NCBI RefSeq assembly: GCF_011068285.1
Contig: NZ_CP049616.1
Span: forward strand, 3,926,001-3,990,000
Direction of reading: 5' to 3'
DNA: 64,000 bases
DNA from: Flagellimonas oceani
GTDB lineage: Bacteria > Bacteroidota > Bacteroidia > Flavobacteriales > Flavobacteriaceae
Within the stretch, counting starts at the first letter, position 1; each line of letters opens with the position of its first letter. Below the pieces are notes generated by a model. The model made no database searches and had not been told where the DNA came from. It saw only the letters and a list, made by a program, of their open reading frames with translations. The position numbers were made by a program, and so were the translations under genes. Positions 46,271 through 54,479 of this stretch are shown here, one piece after another.

Positions 46271-48019
46271 TTACTTTACGAAAATGGAAAAACCTTGCTC
46301 TGATGCGGTCGCATCAATTTCAAATAATTCATCATTGATCCAATATTTGGGATAATAACCACCTTGCCCATAAAATGATCCCGCAGAATAAACAACCCCA
46401 TTGAGAACAAATATTGATGTAACAAATGTTTCGCTTTCAGAGGAAAGATCATAAAGCAAACCACCATTTTTATATATCTGTGAATCACCATTGAACCATA
46501 GGGAAGTGTAAATATCCTCATTTTCAACAAAAATATCTGTCGCATAAGATGGCGCCGCTCCGGAGACTTTATCGCCATTTACCCAAACAGTGGCCTTATG
46601 GTTGGGATAGTTTCCTTCGCTACCAACCACATATACCGTTCCATCGCTTACAAAAACCGATTTTGCTTCTGATTCTGTTTGCGAAAGATAGGTTACCTCG
46701 CCATCCACCCATTGTTTAGCTCTTAATCCATCATCAATATAATCGGAACCTACCACATATACTTTGTTGTCCTCTATAAAAATAGAATTGATTGTGACCT
46801 CCTCATTTTCCGTGGGTAACAGTTCCAATACACCATTTTTCCAAATTGCCCCTTTTGTACCATTATCGGTCGTACCCGCCACATATACCGTTCCATCACT
46901 TACAAATATGGATTCCGCTTTGGCGGGAGCGCTAAGTGTAGTGGGCACCCCGTTCTTCCATACCTTGGCCGTGACGGTGGATATCTGGTTCAAGCTTTTT
47001 TCCCATCCGGCCACATATACATCATCACCATCCACAAAAATATCGTTGGCATAGCTGTTACTGCTTATCCCGTCCGAAAGCTCATAAAGCACTTCCCCGT
47101 TCTTCCATACCTTGGCTACGGTAATATCGTTTTCATTGATCTCACTCCCAGCAATATATATGTTAGGGTTCACCACAATGGCAGAAGAGGCCGAGGCATT
47201 GTCCACGGTAACGGTAATGGTGGCCTGTCCCGCTCCAACTGCGGTAACCTTGCCCTCCTGGTCCACGGTGGCCACATCGGTGTTGTCCGAGCTCCAAACG
47301 GCCGTGCTCGTTTGCTCCACATCGGCCTCCAGTGCAAATATGGAGAGTTCCCCGGTATCGCCGGTAAACAGTTCCAAGCCTTCCTTGTCCAGTTCCAGTT
47401 TGGTCACCGGTCCGTCCACTACGCTTACGGTACAGGTGGCGGTGGTTTCGCCCACATTGGCGGTAATGGTGGCCTCCCCGATTTTCAGGGGCGTGACCAG
47501 CCCGTCCGCGTCCACGGTGGCCACGGTCTCGTCGCTGCTGCTCCACGCCACGGTGTTCTCCCCTATATCGGTGGTGACCTCCAACATGGCGGTATAGGCA
47601 GGGTAAGGGTACAGGGTAAGGGCACCCTCGTTCAGGGCGATGCTCAACGGTGCATCCTCTTCGGTAACGGTAAAGGTGCCGGTGCTGGTGACGGTCTCCC
47701 CGCCCACGGTAACGGTTATCTTGGAGCTTGTGGCGCCTGTCGGTACCTCTACCATGAGCTTGGTGGTGGTGGCGCTGCTCACGCTGGCGGTCACATCGCC
47801 GAACTTCACGGTGTTGTTGGCGGGGGTATCGTCAAAATTGGTGCCGTTTATGGTCACTTCCGTGCCCACGGCCCCGGAGGGGGGCGTAAAGCTGGTTATG
47901 GTGGGGGAGGTCTCCTCTGGTTTCGGGGCCGGGGTGTCCGGCCCATCGTCCTTTCCACAGGAGAGCACGAACAGGCATACGGACAGGGCCAGTGCGGCCC
48001 ATCTATTGAATTTTTTCAT
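46271..48019 (-). CDS. Surface lipoprotein A: TIG, two Big_2 domains and a beta-propeller-like tail
   Basis: A 582-residue predicted lipoprotein (LSC lipobox, cysteine 21) starting at ATG 48019. Order: an IPT/TIG domain (about 38-120), two bacterial Ig-like Big_2 domains (125-205 and 208-290) with WSSSDETVATVDADGLVTPL and WSSDNTDVATVDQEGKVTAV, then about six or seven repeats of roughly 40 residues with the consensus VYVAG...A.VWKNGE...SIFVDGDD, which look like propeller blades. The first 290 residues are nearly identical to gene B; the tail is not. The 5' half is visibly richer in G+C than the tail. Ligand unknown; adhesion or glycan binding is a guess. Confidence 0.82.
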   Translation of the reverse strand: MKKFNRWAALALSVCLFVLSCGKDDGPDTPAPKPEETSPTITSFTPPSGAVGTEVTINGTNFDDTPANNTVKFGDVTASVSSATTTKLMVEVPTGATSSKITVTVGGETVTSTGTFTVTEEDAPLSIALNEGALTLYPYPAYTAMLEVTTDIGENTVAWSSSDETVATVDADGLVTPLKIGEATITANVGETTATCTVSVVDGPVTKLELDKEGLELFTGDTGELSIFALEADVEQTSTAVWSSDNTDVATVDQEGKVTAVGAGQATITVTVDNASASSAIVVNPNIYIAGSEINENDITVAKVWKNGEVLYELSDGISSNSYANDIFVDGDDVYVAGWEKSLNQISTVTAKVWKNGVPTTLSAPAKAESIFVSDGTVYVAGTTDNGTKGAIWKNGVLELLPTENEEVTINSIFIEDNKVYVVGSDYIDDGLRAKQWVDGEVTYLSQTESEAKSVFVSDGTVYVVGSEGNYPNHKATVWVNGDKVSGAAPSYATDIFVENEDIYTSLWFNGDSQIYKNGGLLYDLSSESETFVTSIFVLNGVVYSAGSFYGQGGYYPKYWINDELFEIDATASEQGFSIFVK

Positions 48020-48130
48020 AATAATCGTTTTTAAAGTTGTCGATTCCAACAAAGTAAGGGCAAACGGGTGTGTTTCAGGGGTGCCAATTGACGGATGCCC
48101 CGTTTGAATTGACGGATGGGGGTTTTGGGA
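47165..48130 (-). repeat. Inverted long repeat, left arm (promoter and 5' half of gene A)
   Basis: From about 120 bases before the start codon to the end of the second Big_2 domain, this sequence is almost identical to 57208-58165 in inverse orientation, including at least 78 identical bases across the operator and promoter. Boundaries are approximate, read from where the translations stop matching. Confidence 0.8.
48050..48115 (-). promoter_or_regulatory. LytTR-type operator and promoter of gene A
   Basis: Read on the minus strand: CCGTCAATT (48115-48107), 12 bases, CCGTCAATT (48094-48086), 28 bases, then TTACTTTG (48057-48050), a -7 box with T in place of A. The start codon lies 30 bases further. 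Genes B and C have the same arrangement to the base. Confidence 0.65.
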
Positions 48131-48149
48131 GAAGATTGTTGGGTTTTTG

Positions 48150-48789
48150 GAGGGTCGGAAGTCGGAAGTCGGAGGTCGGAGGTCGGAGGTCAGAAATCAG
48201 TACGCAGTACGCAGTATCGAGTAATGGGAAAATGGTCGCTGAGCGGAGTCGAAGCGACATGATGCCAAATCGGAGGTCGGAGGTCGGAGGTAAGAAATCA
48301 GTACGCAGTACGCAGTATCGAGTAATGGGAAAATGGTCGCTGAGCGTAGTCGAAGCGACATGATGCCAAATTGGAGGTCGGAAGTCGGAGGTCAGAAGTC
48401 AGAAGTCAGAAGCTCGGTCGCTGAGCGTAGTCGAAGCGACATGATGCCAAATCGGATATCTTGGTTCTTTTGTCCTTCACCCTTCATCCTTCATCCTTTG
48501 TCCTTCGTCTTGGCTCTTGATTCCACCCAACCCGCCCATTGTTCATTGTTCATTGTAAACCGTTCATTGAACCGACACGAATTCCACGAATTATCACGAA
48601 CTCTGGATGAAGATTTCAGAAGTCAGAAGCTCGGCCGCTGAGCGTAGTCGAAGCGACATGATGCCAAATCGGAAGTCTTGGTTCTTGAATCTTTGCTCTT
48701 TCATCCTTCGTCCATCGTCCATCGTCCATCTTCCTTCGTCTTTTGTCCTTCGTCTTTCGTCCTTTGTCCTTCCTCCAATATCCACCCAA
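48150..48789 (+). repeat. Composite intergenic repeat block II
   Basis: No gene. Four hairpin cores at about 48235, 48337, 48417 and 48633 lie in runs of GTCGGAGGTCGGAGGTC-type words and the CAGTACGCAGTATCGAG word. A module ACACGAATTCCACGAATTA...CTCTGGATGAAGATTTC and a CCTTCGTCC-rich string also occur. Orientation is the same as block I. Confidence 0.75.
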
Positions 48790-48814
48790 AAGAAAAGCCC
48801 CACTAAAGTGGAGC
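48790..48814 (-). terminator. Terminator of lipoprotein gene C
   Basis: GCTCCAC / GTGGGGC stem with a short loop on the minus strand (48814-48797), followed by a TTTTCTTTT run. Confidence 0.7.
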
Positions 48815-48853
48815 CCTTCATGCTCAATTATAACCAAAAAAAATATAAAAAAG

Positions 48854-50338
48854 TTACTCGACTACAATAGAGAATGACTTGGCATCTTGTGAGCCGTCCG
48901 TAATGGTCATTTCCTCATCATTCTTCCATAATTTTACCTCATTGTTGCTGCCGTTGTAGGCAAATCCCGATGTATACACATTACCGATGTTGGTATAAAC
49001 TGCATTGGCTTCGGTATAATTTCCGCCATCGGCATACTGGTGCAATACTTCACCATTTTTCCATATTATTGGCGCAATGCCATCATTTCCTGCCACATAT
49101 ACATCATCGCCATCAACAAAAACGGAACGGGCATATCCATTATTGGTTCCATTGGTAAGTTCCTTGGAAAGTACTTCGTTCACCCAGATTTGAGCTACGA
49201 ACGTACCTACTTTGATCTCGGTGCCCACAGTATGTACATCGGTGCCGTCCCAAAATAGGGAGTAAGCCTCTGCTGGGTTGCTACCATCTGAAAGATCATG
49301 TAGTACCTGAAAGTTCTTCCATACTTTGGCAATGTTTAGCTCCCCGTTATTTTCATGTCCGGCAACGTAGATATCGACACCATCAACAAAAATTGACTTG
49401 CCATAGGCATTGGTTTCCCCGTTTGTAATGTATTTTAAAAGGTTGCCATTTTTCCAAACCTTTGCTACAAAAAAACCATCTATATTTTCCTCGCCTACGG
49501 CGTAAATATCGGACCCTTCAACATATATTCCATTGGCCCGTGCGCCATTGGCACCATTGGTGAGCTTGTAGAGCTCTTCCCCGTTCTTCCACACCATAGC
49601 GGTATTGCCGTCGAATCCGGCAGCGTAGATATCCGCCCCAACAACAAAAACGGAGTTTACTTGGGAGTTGTCGGCAGTTGTGCTGAGCGCGGTTTGCGTA
49701 CCGTTTTTCCAAAGGGTGGCAACATTGTTGGTTCCATTGCTCTCGTACCCTCCAATATAGACATTGGGTACAATGGTGACTTCTGCATTTACGGATTGGC
49801 TCCCTACTGTGGCCGTAATAGTGGCATTTCCAGCTCCTACGGCGGTTACTTTGCCATTGGCATCTACCATGGCCACTGCCGGATCACTGGAACTCCAGTT
49901 TACGGTCGCTCCCCCATTTCCGCTGGCAACAAGGGTTTCGTCTTCCAAGGTATAAAGTTCCAAAGCCGATTTGTTCAAGGCCAGATCGGGAGTTTCCGCC
50001 TCTACGGTGAACACATCTGTACTTTCTGCTGTATCGCCATTGGCGACCACGGATATTTTCCCTGTTTTAGCCCCTACGGGTACTTCTACCTCAATTTTGG
50101 TGGTAGTTGCACTGGTTATTTCCGCGGTAACGGTTCCAAACTTGACCGTGTTGTTGATTTCTGTACTTCCAAAGTTTTTACCGTTGATGGTCACAATGGT
50201 GCCAACCGTACCGGAAAGCGGGGTAAAATTGGTAATGGAGGGAGCTGGAATCGGTGCAGGTGCATCGTCCTTGCTACAGCCCAGGGCAACCATTAAAATT
50301 GATAAAACAAGCGAGGCTTGCAACAATACTCTTTTCAT
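48854..50338 (-). CDS. Surface lipoprotein C: TIG, one Big_2 domain and a beta-propeller-like tail
   Basis: A 494-residue paralogue of A and B, more distant and with one Big_2 domain fewer. Lipobox LGC (cysteine 21), TIG at about 33-112, Big_2 at 115-190 (WSSSDPAVAMVDANGKVTAV), then about seven blades with VYIGG...ATLWKNG and SVFVDGDDVYVAGN. Its G+C content looks like the neighbouring genes, unlike the 5' halves of A and B. The promoter has the same two 9-bp repeats and spacing. Role unknown; probably the same class of surface protein. Confidence 0.82.
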   Translation of the reverse strand: MKRVLLQASLVLSILMVALGCSKDDAPAPIPAPSITNFTPLSGTVGTIVTINGKNFGSTEINNTVKFGTVTAEITSATTTKIEVEVPVGAKTGKISVVANGDTAESTDVFTVEAETPDLALNKSALELYTLEDETLVASGNGGATVNWSSSDPAVAMVDANGKVTAVGAGNATITATVGSQSVNAEVTIVPNVYIGGYESNGTNNVATLWKNGTQTALSTTADNSQVNSVFVVGADIYAAGFDGNTAMVWKNGEELYKLTNGANGARANGIYVEGSDIYAVGEENIDGFFVAKVWKNGNLLKYITNGETNAYGKSIFVDGVDIYVAGHENNGELNIAKVWKNFQVLHDLSDGSNPAEAYSLFWDGTDVHTVGTEIKVGTFVAQIWVNEVLSKELTNGTNNGYARSVFVDGDDVYVAGNDGIAPIIWKNGEVLHQYADGGNYTEANAVYTNIGNVYTSGFAYNGSNNEVKLWKNDEEMTITDGSQDAKSFSIVVE

Positions 50339-50370
50339 AACATTTTATTTTATGGGATTATTAATTTTCG

Positions 50371-50436
50371 CAAAGGAAAGTCAAAATCGCCATGCGTATA
50401 GGCACCAATTGACGTATGCCCCTTTTGAATTGACGG
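50371..50436 (-). promoter_or_regulatory. LytTR-type operator and promoter of gene C
   Basis: Minus strand: CCGTCAATT (50436-50428), 12 bases, ACGTCAATT (50415-50407), 28 bases, TTCCTTTG (50378-50371). Outside the repeats the sequence differs in part from genes A and B, so the shared elements look selected rather than merely copied. Confidence 0.65.
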
Positions 50437-50484
50437 ATGGGGGTTTGGAGTGGATTGATGTGTTTTTGGAGGGTTGGATTGAGG

Positions 50485-50775
50485 GGGTCAGAGGTCAGAG
50501 GCCGGAAGTCGGAAGCTCGGTCGCTGAGCGGAGTCGAAGCGACGTGATGCCAAATCGGAAGTCTTGGTTCTTGAATCTCTGCTCTTTCGCCCTTTGTCCA
50601 TCGTCCTTTGTCTTTCGTCTTGACTCTTGATTCCACCTAATCCACCTATTGTTCATTGAACCAACACGAATTCCACGAATTATCACGAACTCTGGATGAA
50701 GATTTCAGAAGTCAGAAGTCGGAAGCTCGGTCGCTGAGCGTAGTCGAAGCGACATGATGCCAAATCTGAAGTATT
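50485..50775 (+). repeat. Composite intergenic repeat block III
   Basis: No gene. Two hairpin cores (about 50520 and 50730), the CCTTTGTCCATCGTCC string, the ACACGAATTCCACGAATTA module and GTCGGAAG words. It separates divergent genes C and DUF3078 and points the same way as blocks I and II. Confidence 0.75.
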
Positions 50776-50888
50776 GGTTCTTGAATCCACCAGACCCTAT
50801 CACATTGTTTATTGCTTATTCTCCATTGTTGAAGGATAAAGCGGTGACATTTCTTACTTTTACGGTTCTAAACAGAAAACTCCATACT

Positions 50889-51821
50889 ATGAAAAAATCA
50901 CTTTTTATTGCTATGTCCTTTTTTGTTGTTTCAATGGCCTCGGCCCAGACAGAAGAGGAACTCAAAGCACAGATTGCCCCAAAAAAGGACTCCATTGCAG
51001 CCATACAATCTCGTGTAAATGCTTTACAGGCACAACTGGATGCACTACCGGGCTGGAAGATCGGTGCTTTCGGGACCATCGGTGGAAGCCTGTCCCAGTT
51101 CAACAATTGGTTTGCGCAAGGTATTCCCAACAACTCATCCGGTAATATCGGATTTACCGTAAATGCTTTTGCCAATCTTCAAGAAGAAAAATTCTTTTGG
51201 AGGAACGCGGCCAATGTAAACCTCGCTTGGGTAAAACTGGATGATAAGGACGACCCAACGGACGATGATAGCTTCCGCCAAGCCACAGATGTATTCAATA
51301 TTTCATCCTTATATGGTAGAAAATTGAGCGAAAAATTCGCCATTTCGGCCCTTGCAGAATACAGGACCACTATTTTGAGCAACTTTAACGACCCCGGTTA
51401 TCTGGACCTTGGTGTGGGTGCCACGTGGACCCCGATTCCGGATTTGGTGGTGGTGATGCATCCGCTCAACTACAACTTTGTATTTAGCAGCGAGGATAAT
51501 ATTTTCGAATCTTCCATGGGTGCCAAGATCGTGGCGGATTATACCAAACAAATAGGTGCCGTGAGCTTTAAAAGTAACCTATCCCTGTTCCAAAGTTATA
51601 AGAGCAGCGACCTGAGCAACTGGACCTGGACCAACTCCTTCAGCTATAAACTATGGAAAATGATCGGAGTAGGGTTCGATTTTGGTTTGAGGAACAACAA
51701 ACAAGAGACGCTCAACTATATCGTGAACAATGCTCCGACTCCAAACCCGGATGCCACATTCGATACGATTGACAACGAATTGCAGACCTACTGGACCTTA
51801 GGGCTCAGCTATAAGTTCTGA
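50889..51821 (+). CDS. DUF3078 family outer-membrane protein
   Basis: A 310-residue exported protein: signal peptide (1-19, ending ASAQ), a short coiled coil (about 22-50), then a beta-rich domain with NNWFAQGIPNNSSGNIGFTV and a terminal GLSYKF that suggests an outer-membrane barrel. It resembles DUF3078 proteins of flavobacteria. ATG 50889 is chosen because it gives the signal peptide; an upstream in-frame start would lie in the repeat block. Function unknown. Confidence 0.82.
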   Translation: MKKSLFIAMSFFVVSMASAQTEEELKAQIAPKKDSIAAIQSRVNALQAQLDALPGWKIGAFGTIGGSLSQFNNWFAQGIPNNSSGNIGFTVNAFANLQEEKFFWRNAANVNLAWVKLDDKDDPTDDDSFRQATDVFNISSLYGRKLSEKFAISALAEYRTTILSNFNDPGYLDLGVGATWTPIPDLVVVMHPLNYNFVFSSEDNIFESSMGAKIVADYTKQIGAVSFKSNLSLFQSYKSSDLSNWTWTNSFSYKLWKMIGVGFDFGLRNNKQETLNYIVNNAPTPNPDATFDTIDNELQTYWTLGLSYKF

Positions 51822-51837
51822 TTTAAATATGAAGCAT

Positions 51838-51867
51838 AAAAAAAGCCACCGAAACGGTGGCTTTTTT
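51838..51867 (+). terminator. Terminator of the DUF3078 gene
   Basis: Perfect stem AAAAAAGCCACCG / CGGTGGCTTTTTT around an AAA loop. The T-rich ends on both strands could make it work both ways. Confidence 0.9.
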
Positions 51868-52074
51868 GTGGGGTGAAAAATGTTTTCTATGTTTTTAAGA
51901 CCATGGTCTAAGTAGGTTAAGATCGATGAAGATCTGCGTTCGACACTAAAATGACTTAAAAACAATGTGAAAGTAGGCCAAGGGTAGTAATTGCCTAAAC
52001 TTTTGTTGTGAACTGGCCCAAAATTGTTGTGAAATAAAAAATAAGTGGTTGTTCGTCGAGGAAGTTTGCCCGGA

Positions 52075-53286
52075 TCAATACTCGTCCAAATGTTCCGGGT
52101 ACAAAAAGTTATTGTACGGGAACCGGGTTACATGGATATCGCGTACCGCATCGTAGACCCGTTTTCTAAACTCGTCCATGTTTTCCTTGTTCAGCGCAGA
52201 GATAAAAAGCGCTTTGTCCCCAATTTTATTGAACCACGTTTTTTTCCATTCCTCCAAAGTAAAGTGGGCCGAAGTGCGTTCCGTCACCAGATCATCCTCA
52301 TCTATTTCCTCCGGACGGTACTGGTCGATTTTATTGAACACCATAATACAGGGCTTGTCCGAACTTTCGATTTCGTCCAAAATTTGGTTGACCGAGTCAA
52401 TGTGCTCTTCAAAATTTGGGTGGGAAATATCCACCACATGCAGCAAAAGGTCGGCTTCCCTTACCTCGTCCAAAGTACTTTTGAAGCTTTCCACCAATTG
52501 TGTGGGCAACTTTCTGATGAATCCTACCGTATCGCTCAACAAAAAGGGCAAGTTGCCCAGTACCACTTTTCTTACCGTGGTATCCAGTGTGGCGAAGAGC
52601 TTGTTTTCGGCAAAAACATCACTTTTACTGATCACGTTCATTAAAGTGGACTTCCCTACGTTGGTGTACCCTACCAAAGCCACCCTTACCAAAGAACCGC
52701 GGTTGCCCCGCTGCGTCTCCATTTGGCGGTCAATTTTGGCAAGTTTCTTTTTGAGAAGGGCAATCCGGTCGCGAACAATACGTCTATCCGTTTCAATTTC
52801 GGTTTCACCCGGTCCACGCATTCCAATACCACCCCGCTGACGCTCCAAGTGTGTCCAAAGGCCGGTCAATCTGGGCAATAAATATTCATATTGCGCCAGC
52901 TCCACCTGCGTACGGGCATAGCTTGTTTTGGCACGTTGCGCAAAAATGTCGAGAATAAGGCTGGTCCTGTCCAAAACCTTGCACTTCAACAACTTTTCTA
53001 TATTGTTCTGTTGTGCCGGGGATAGCTCATCATCAAAAATAACGGAGCCTATCTCGTTTTCCTTTACAAATTGGCGCACCTCTTCCATTTTACCGCTACC
53101 GATATAGGTCTTTGGATTGGGCACATCTATGCGTTGTATAAACCTTTTTTCGACCTCCCCACCAGCGGTATAGGTCAAAAATTCAAGTTCATCCAAGTAT
53201 TCCTTTACCTTGTCCTCATCTTGGTACTGGTTCAATACACCGATCAGTACCGCCTTTTCATATTCTATTGATTTCTTTTCTAGCAT
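52075..53286 (-). CDS. hflX: GTPase HflX
   Basis: Ribosome-associated GTPase that splits stalled ribosomes after stress. The 403 residues start at ATG 53286. An N-terminal HflX domain (about 1-195) with RGGIGMRGPGETEIETDRR is followed by the GTPase domain: G1 GYTNVGKST, G3 DTVGF, G4 NKID and G5 SALN. Transcribed towards the DUF3078 gene, divergent from the endonuclease-like gene. Confidence 0.94.
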   Translation of the reverse strand: MLEKKSIEYEKAVLIGVLNQYQDEDKVKEYLDELEFLTYTAGGEVEKRFIQRIDVPNPKTYIGSGKMEEVRQFVKENEIGSVIFDDELSPAQQNNIEKLLKCKVLDRTSLILDIFAQRAKTSYARTQVELAQYEYLLPRLTGLWTHLERQRGGIGMRGPGETEIETDRRIVRDRIALLKKKLAKIDRQMETQRGNRGSLVRVALVGYTNVGKSTLMNVISKSDVFAENKLFATLDTTVRKVVLGNLPFLLSDTVGFIRKLPTQLVESFKSTLDEVREADLLLHVVDISHPNFEEHIDSVNQILDEIESSDKPCIMVFNKIDQYRPEEIDEDDLVTERTSAHFTLEEWKKTWFNKIGDKALFISALNKENMDEFRKRVYDAVRDIHVTRFPYNNFLYPEHLDEY

Positions 53287-53328
53287 CAAATGGGTTTAGA
53301 ATGCAAATTTACACAATGTTTTGGAAGC

Positions 53329-53336
53329 TATTTTTG
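53329..53336 (+). promoter_or_regulatory. -7 element of the endonuclease/exonuclease/phosphatase gene
   Basis: TATTTTTG matches TAnnTTTG. Its position means that the long open frame beginning at 53321 cannot be translated from its first codon, and supports a start near 53378. Confidence 0.45.
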
Positions 53337-53377
53337 TACTTTGTCCCTTCTATTCGTCAACCCTTATACTTTTTTCA

Positions 53378-54328
53378 TTGCAAAAACAGGAAAACAGATA
53401 TACCATAGCATTCTACAACCTCGAAAATTTCTTTGATACCATCGACGACCCTTATCTGTTGGATGATGATTTTACACCCAACGGCTTTAAACGGTGGAAC
53501 AAATCCAAATTTTGGAACAAAACCAATAAGATTTCACGTACCATTTCCAGCATAGGATTGGAGGAGAGCCATCACCCGCCCGTTTTGGTGGGATTGGCCG
53601 AAGTGGAGAACAAACGGGTGATAAAAACGTTGTTGAAGGCCAAACAGTTACGGCATATCGACTACGATTTTGTGCATTTTGATTCGCCCGATGAACGTGG
53701 GATTGATACGGCGTTGATCTATCATAAAAAGCACTTTGGGGTAATAAGTGCCGAGACTATTCCATTGATGGTGCAGAACACCAATGGGGAGCGCGACCTT
53801 ACCCGGGATATTTTGTACTTGCACGGCAAGTTGCACCAAGAAGAGGTCCATATTTTTGTAAACCATTGGCCATCCCGAAGGGAGGGAGCCGATATTACCA
53901 GCTACAAACGTGTAAAAGCGGCCAAGACCATCCTTGAAAAGATCGAACAGATCGCAGGGGTCGATCCCAACATCATTGTGATGGGCGATTTTAACGACGG
54001 GCCCAATTCCCAAAGCATAAAAGCGCTCATGGGTACGGGCCGATTCATCAACCCAATGAAAAAATTGTTATCGCCCGTTACCGGGAGCGCCAATTATAAA
54101 AGAACGTGGAGTTTGTTTGACCAAATTTTGCTTTCCCACAGTTTTTTGAACTACGAGGTAGGCACCCACAGTTTTGTGAAGGCCAACATATTTGCCCCCC
54201 GTTTTTTAAAGGAATGGAAGGGGCGTTACAAAGGAAACCCCTTTAGAACCTATGCCGGAAATAAATATTTGGGCGGGTATAGCGACCATTTTCCGGTGTA
54301 CGTGCTCTTGGATGAGCACAAAACATAA
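53378..54328 (+). CDS. Endonuclease/exonuclease/phosphatase family protein
   Basis: A member of the DNase I-like metal-dependent phosphodiesterase superfamily. Motifs: AFYNLENFFDTIDD (Asn), VGLAEVENKRV (Glu), VNHWPSRREG, VMGDFNDGPNS (Asp/Asn) and the terminal GYSDHFPVYV (Asp-His). The start is taken as TTG 53378 (about 316 residues), placing RYTIAFYNLENF near the N-terminus as in relatives. Substrate unknown: DNA, RNA or a phospho-compound. Confidence 0.85.
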   Translation: MQKQENRYTIAFYNLENFFDTIDDPYLLDDDFTPNGFKRWNKSKFWNKTNKISRTISSIGLEESHHPPVLVGLAEVENKRVIKTLLKAKQLRHIDYDFVHFDSPDERGIDTALIYHKKHFGVISAETIPLMVQNTNGERDLTRDILYLHGKLHQEEVHIFVNHWPSRREGADITSYKRVKAAKTILEKIEQIAGVDPNIIVMGDFNDGPNSQSIKALMGTGRFINPMKKLLSPVTGSANYKRTWSLFDQILLSHSFLNYEVGTHSFVKANIFAPRFLKEWKGRYKGNPFRTYAGNKYLGGYSDHFPVYVLLDEHKT

Positions 54329-54394
54329 AAGTAGGAATAGGCCCACACCACATAAAAGTTAATTTTCACAACAGAAATCGATAAACAGCTATGT

Positions 54395-54452
54395 ATTTCA
54401 TCGAATAAAGTAGGAATTTTATCGATGAATCCTACATATAAAATTATATTCG
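54395..54452 (+). promoter_or_regulatory. Tandem ATTTYATCGA repeats before the subtilase gene
   Basis: ATTTCATCGA (54395-54404) and ATTTTATCGA (54416-54425) are direct copies exactly 21 bp apart, and AAATCGA occurs 23 bp further up. Nested inverted repeats (TTCATCGA / TCGATGAA) are also present. A near-consensus -7 box TATATTCG is at 54445-54452. Confidence 0.4.
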
Positions 54453-54479
54453 TAGTCCAAATCTTACCTTAACTTAACT

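Noticed and set aside
47312..48034. Plus-strand ORF of 240 codons opposite gene A, and its counterpart of 335 codons opposite gene B (57304-58311)
   Set aside because: Antisense shadows of a G+C-rich coding region. The sense frames encode clear TIG and Big_2 domains.
48150..48789. CRISPR array
   Set aside because: The repeats are of mixed types, unevenly spaced, with spacers that are themselves repeats; no cas genes are present.
53321..53377. Upstream part of the endonuclease-like open frame as coding
   Set aside because: It begins with TTG, contains a -7 promoter box, and does not resemble the family N-terminus.
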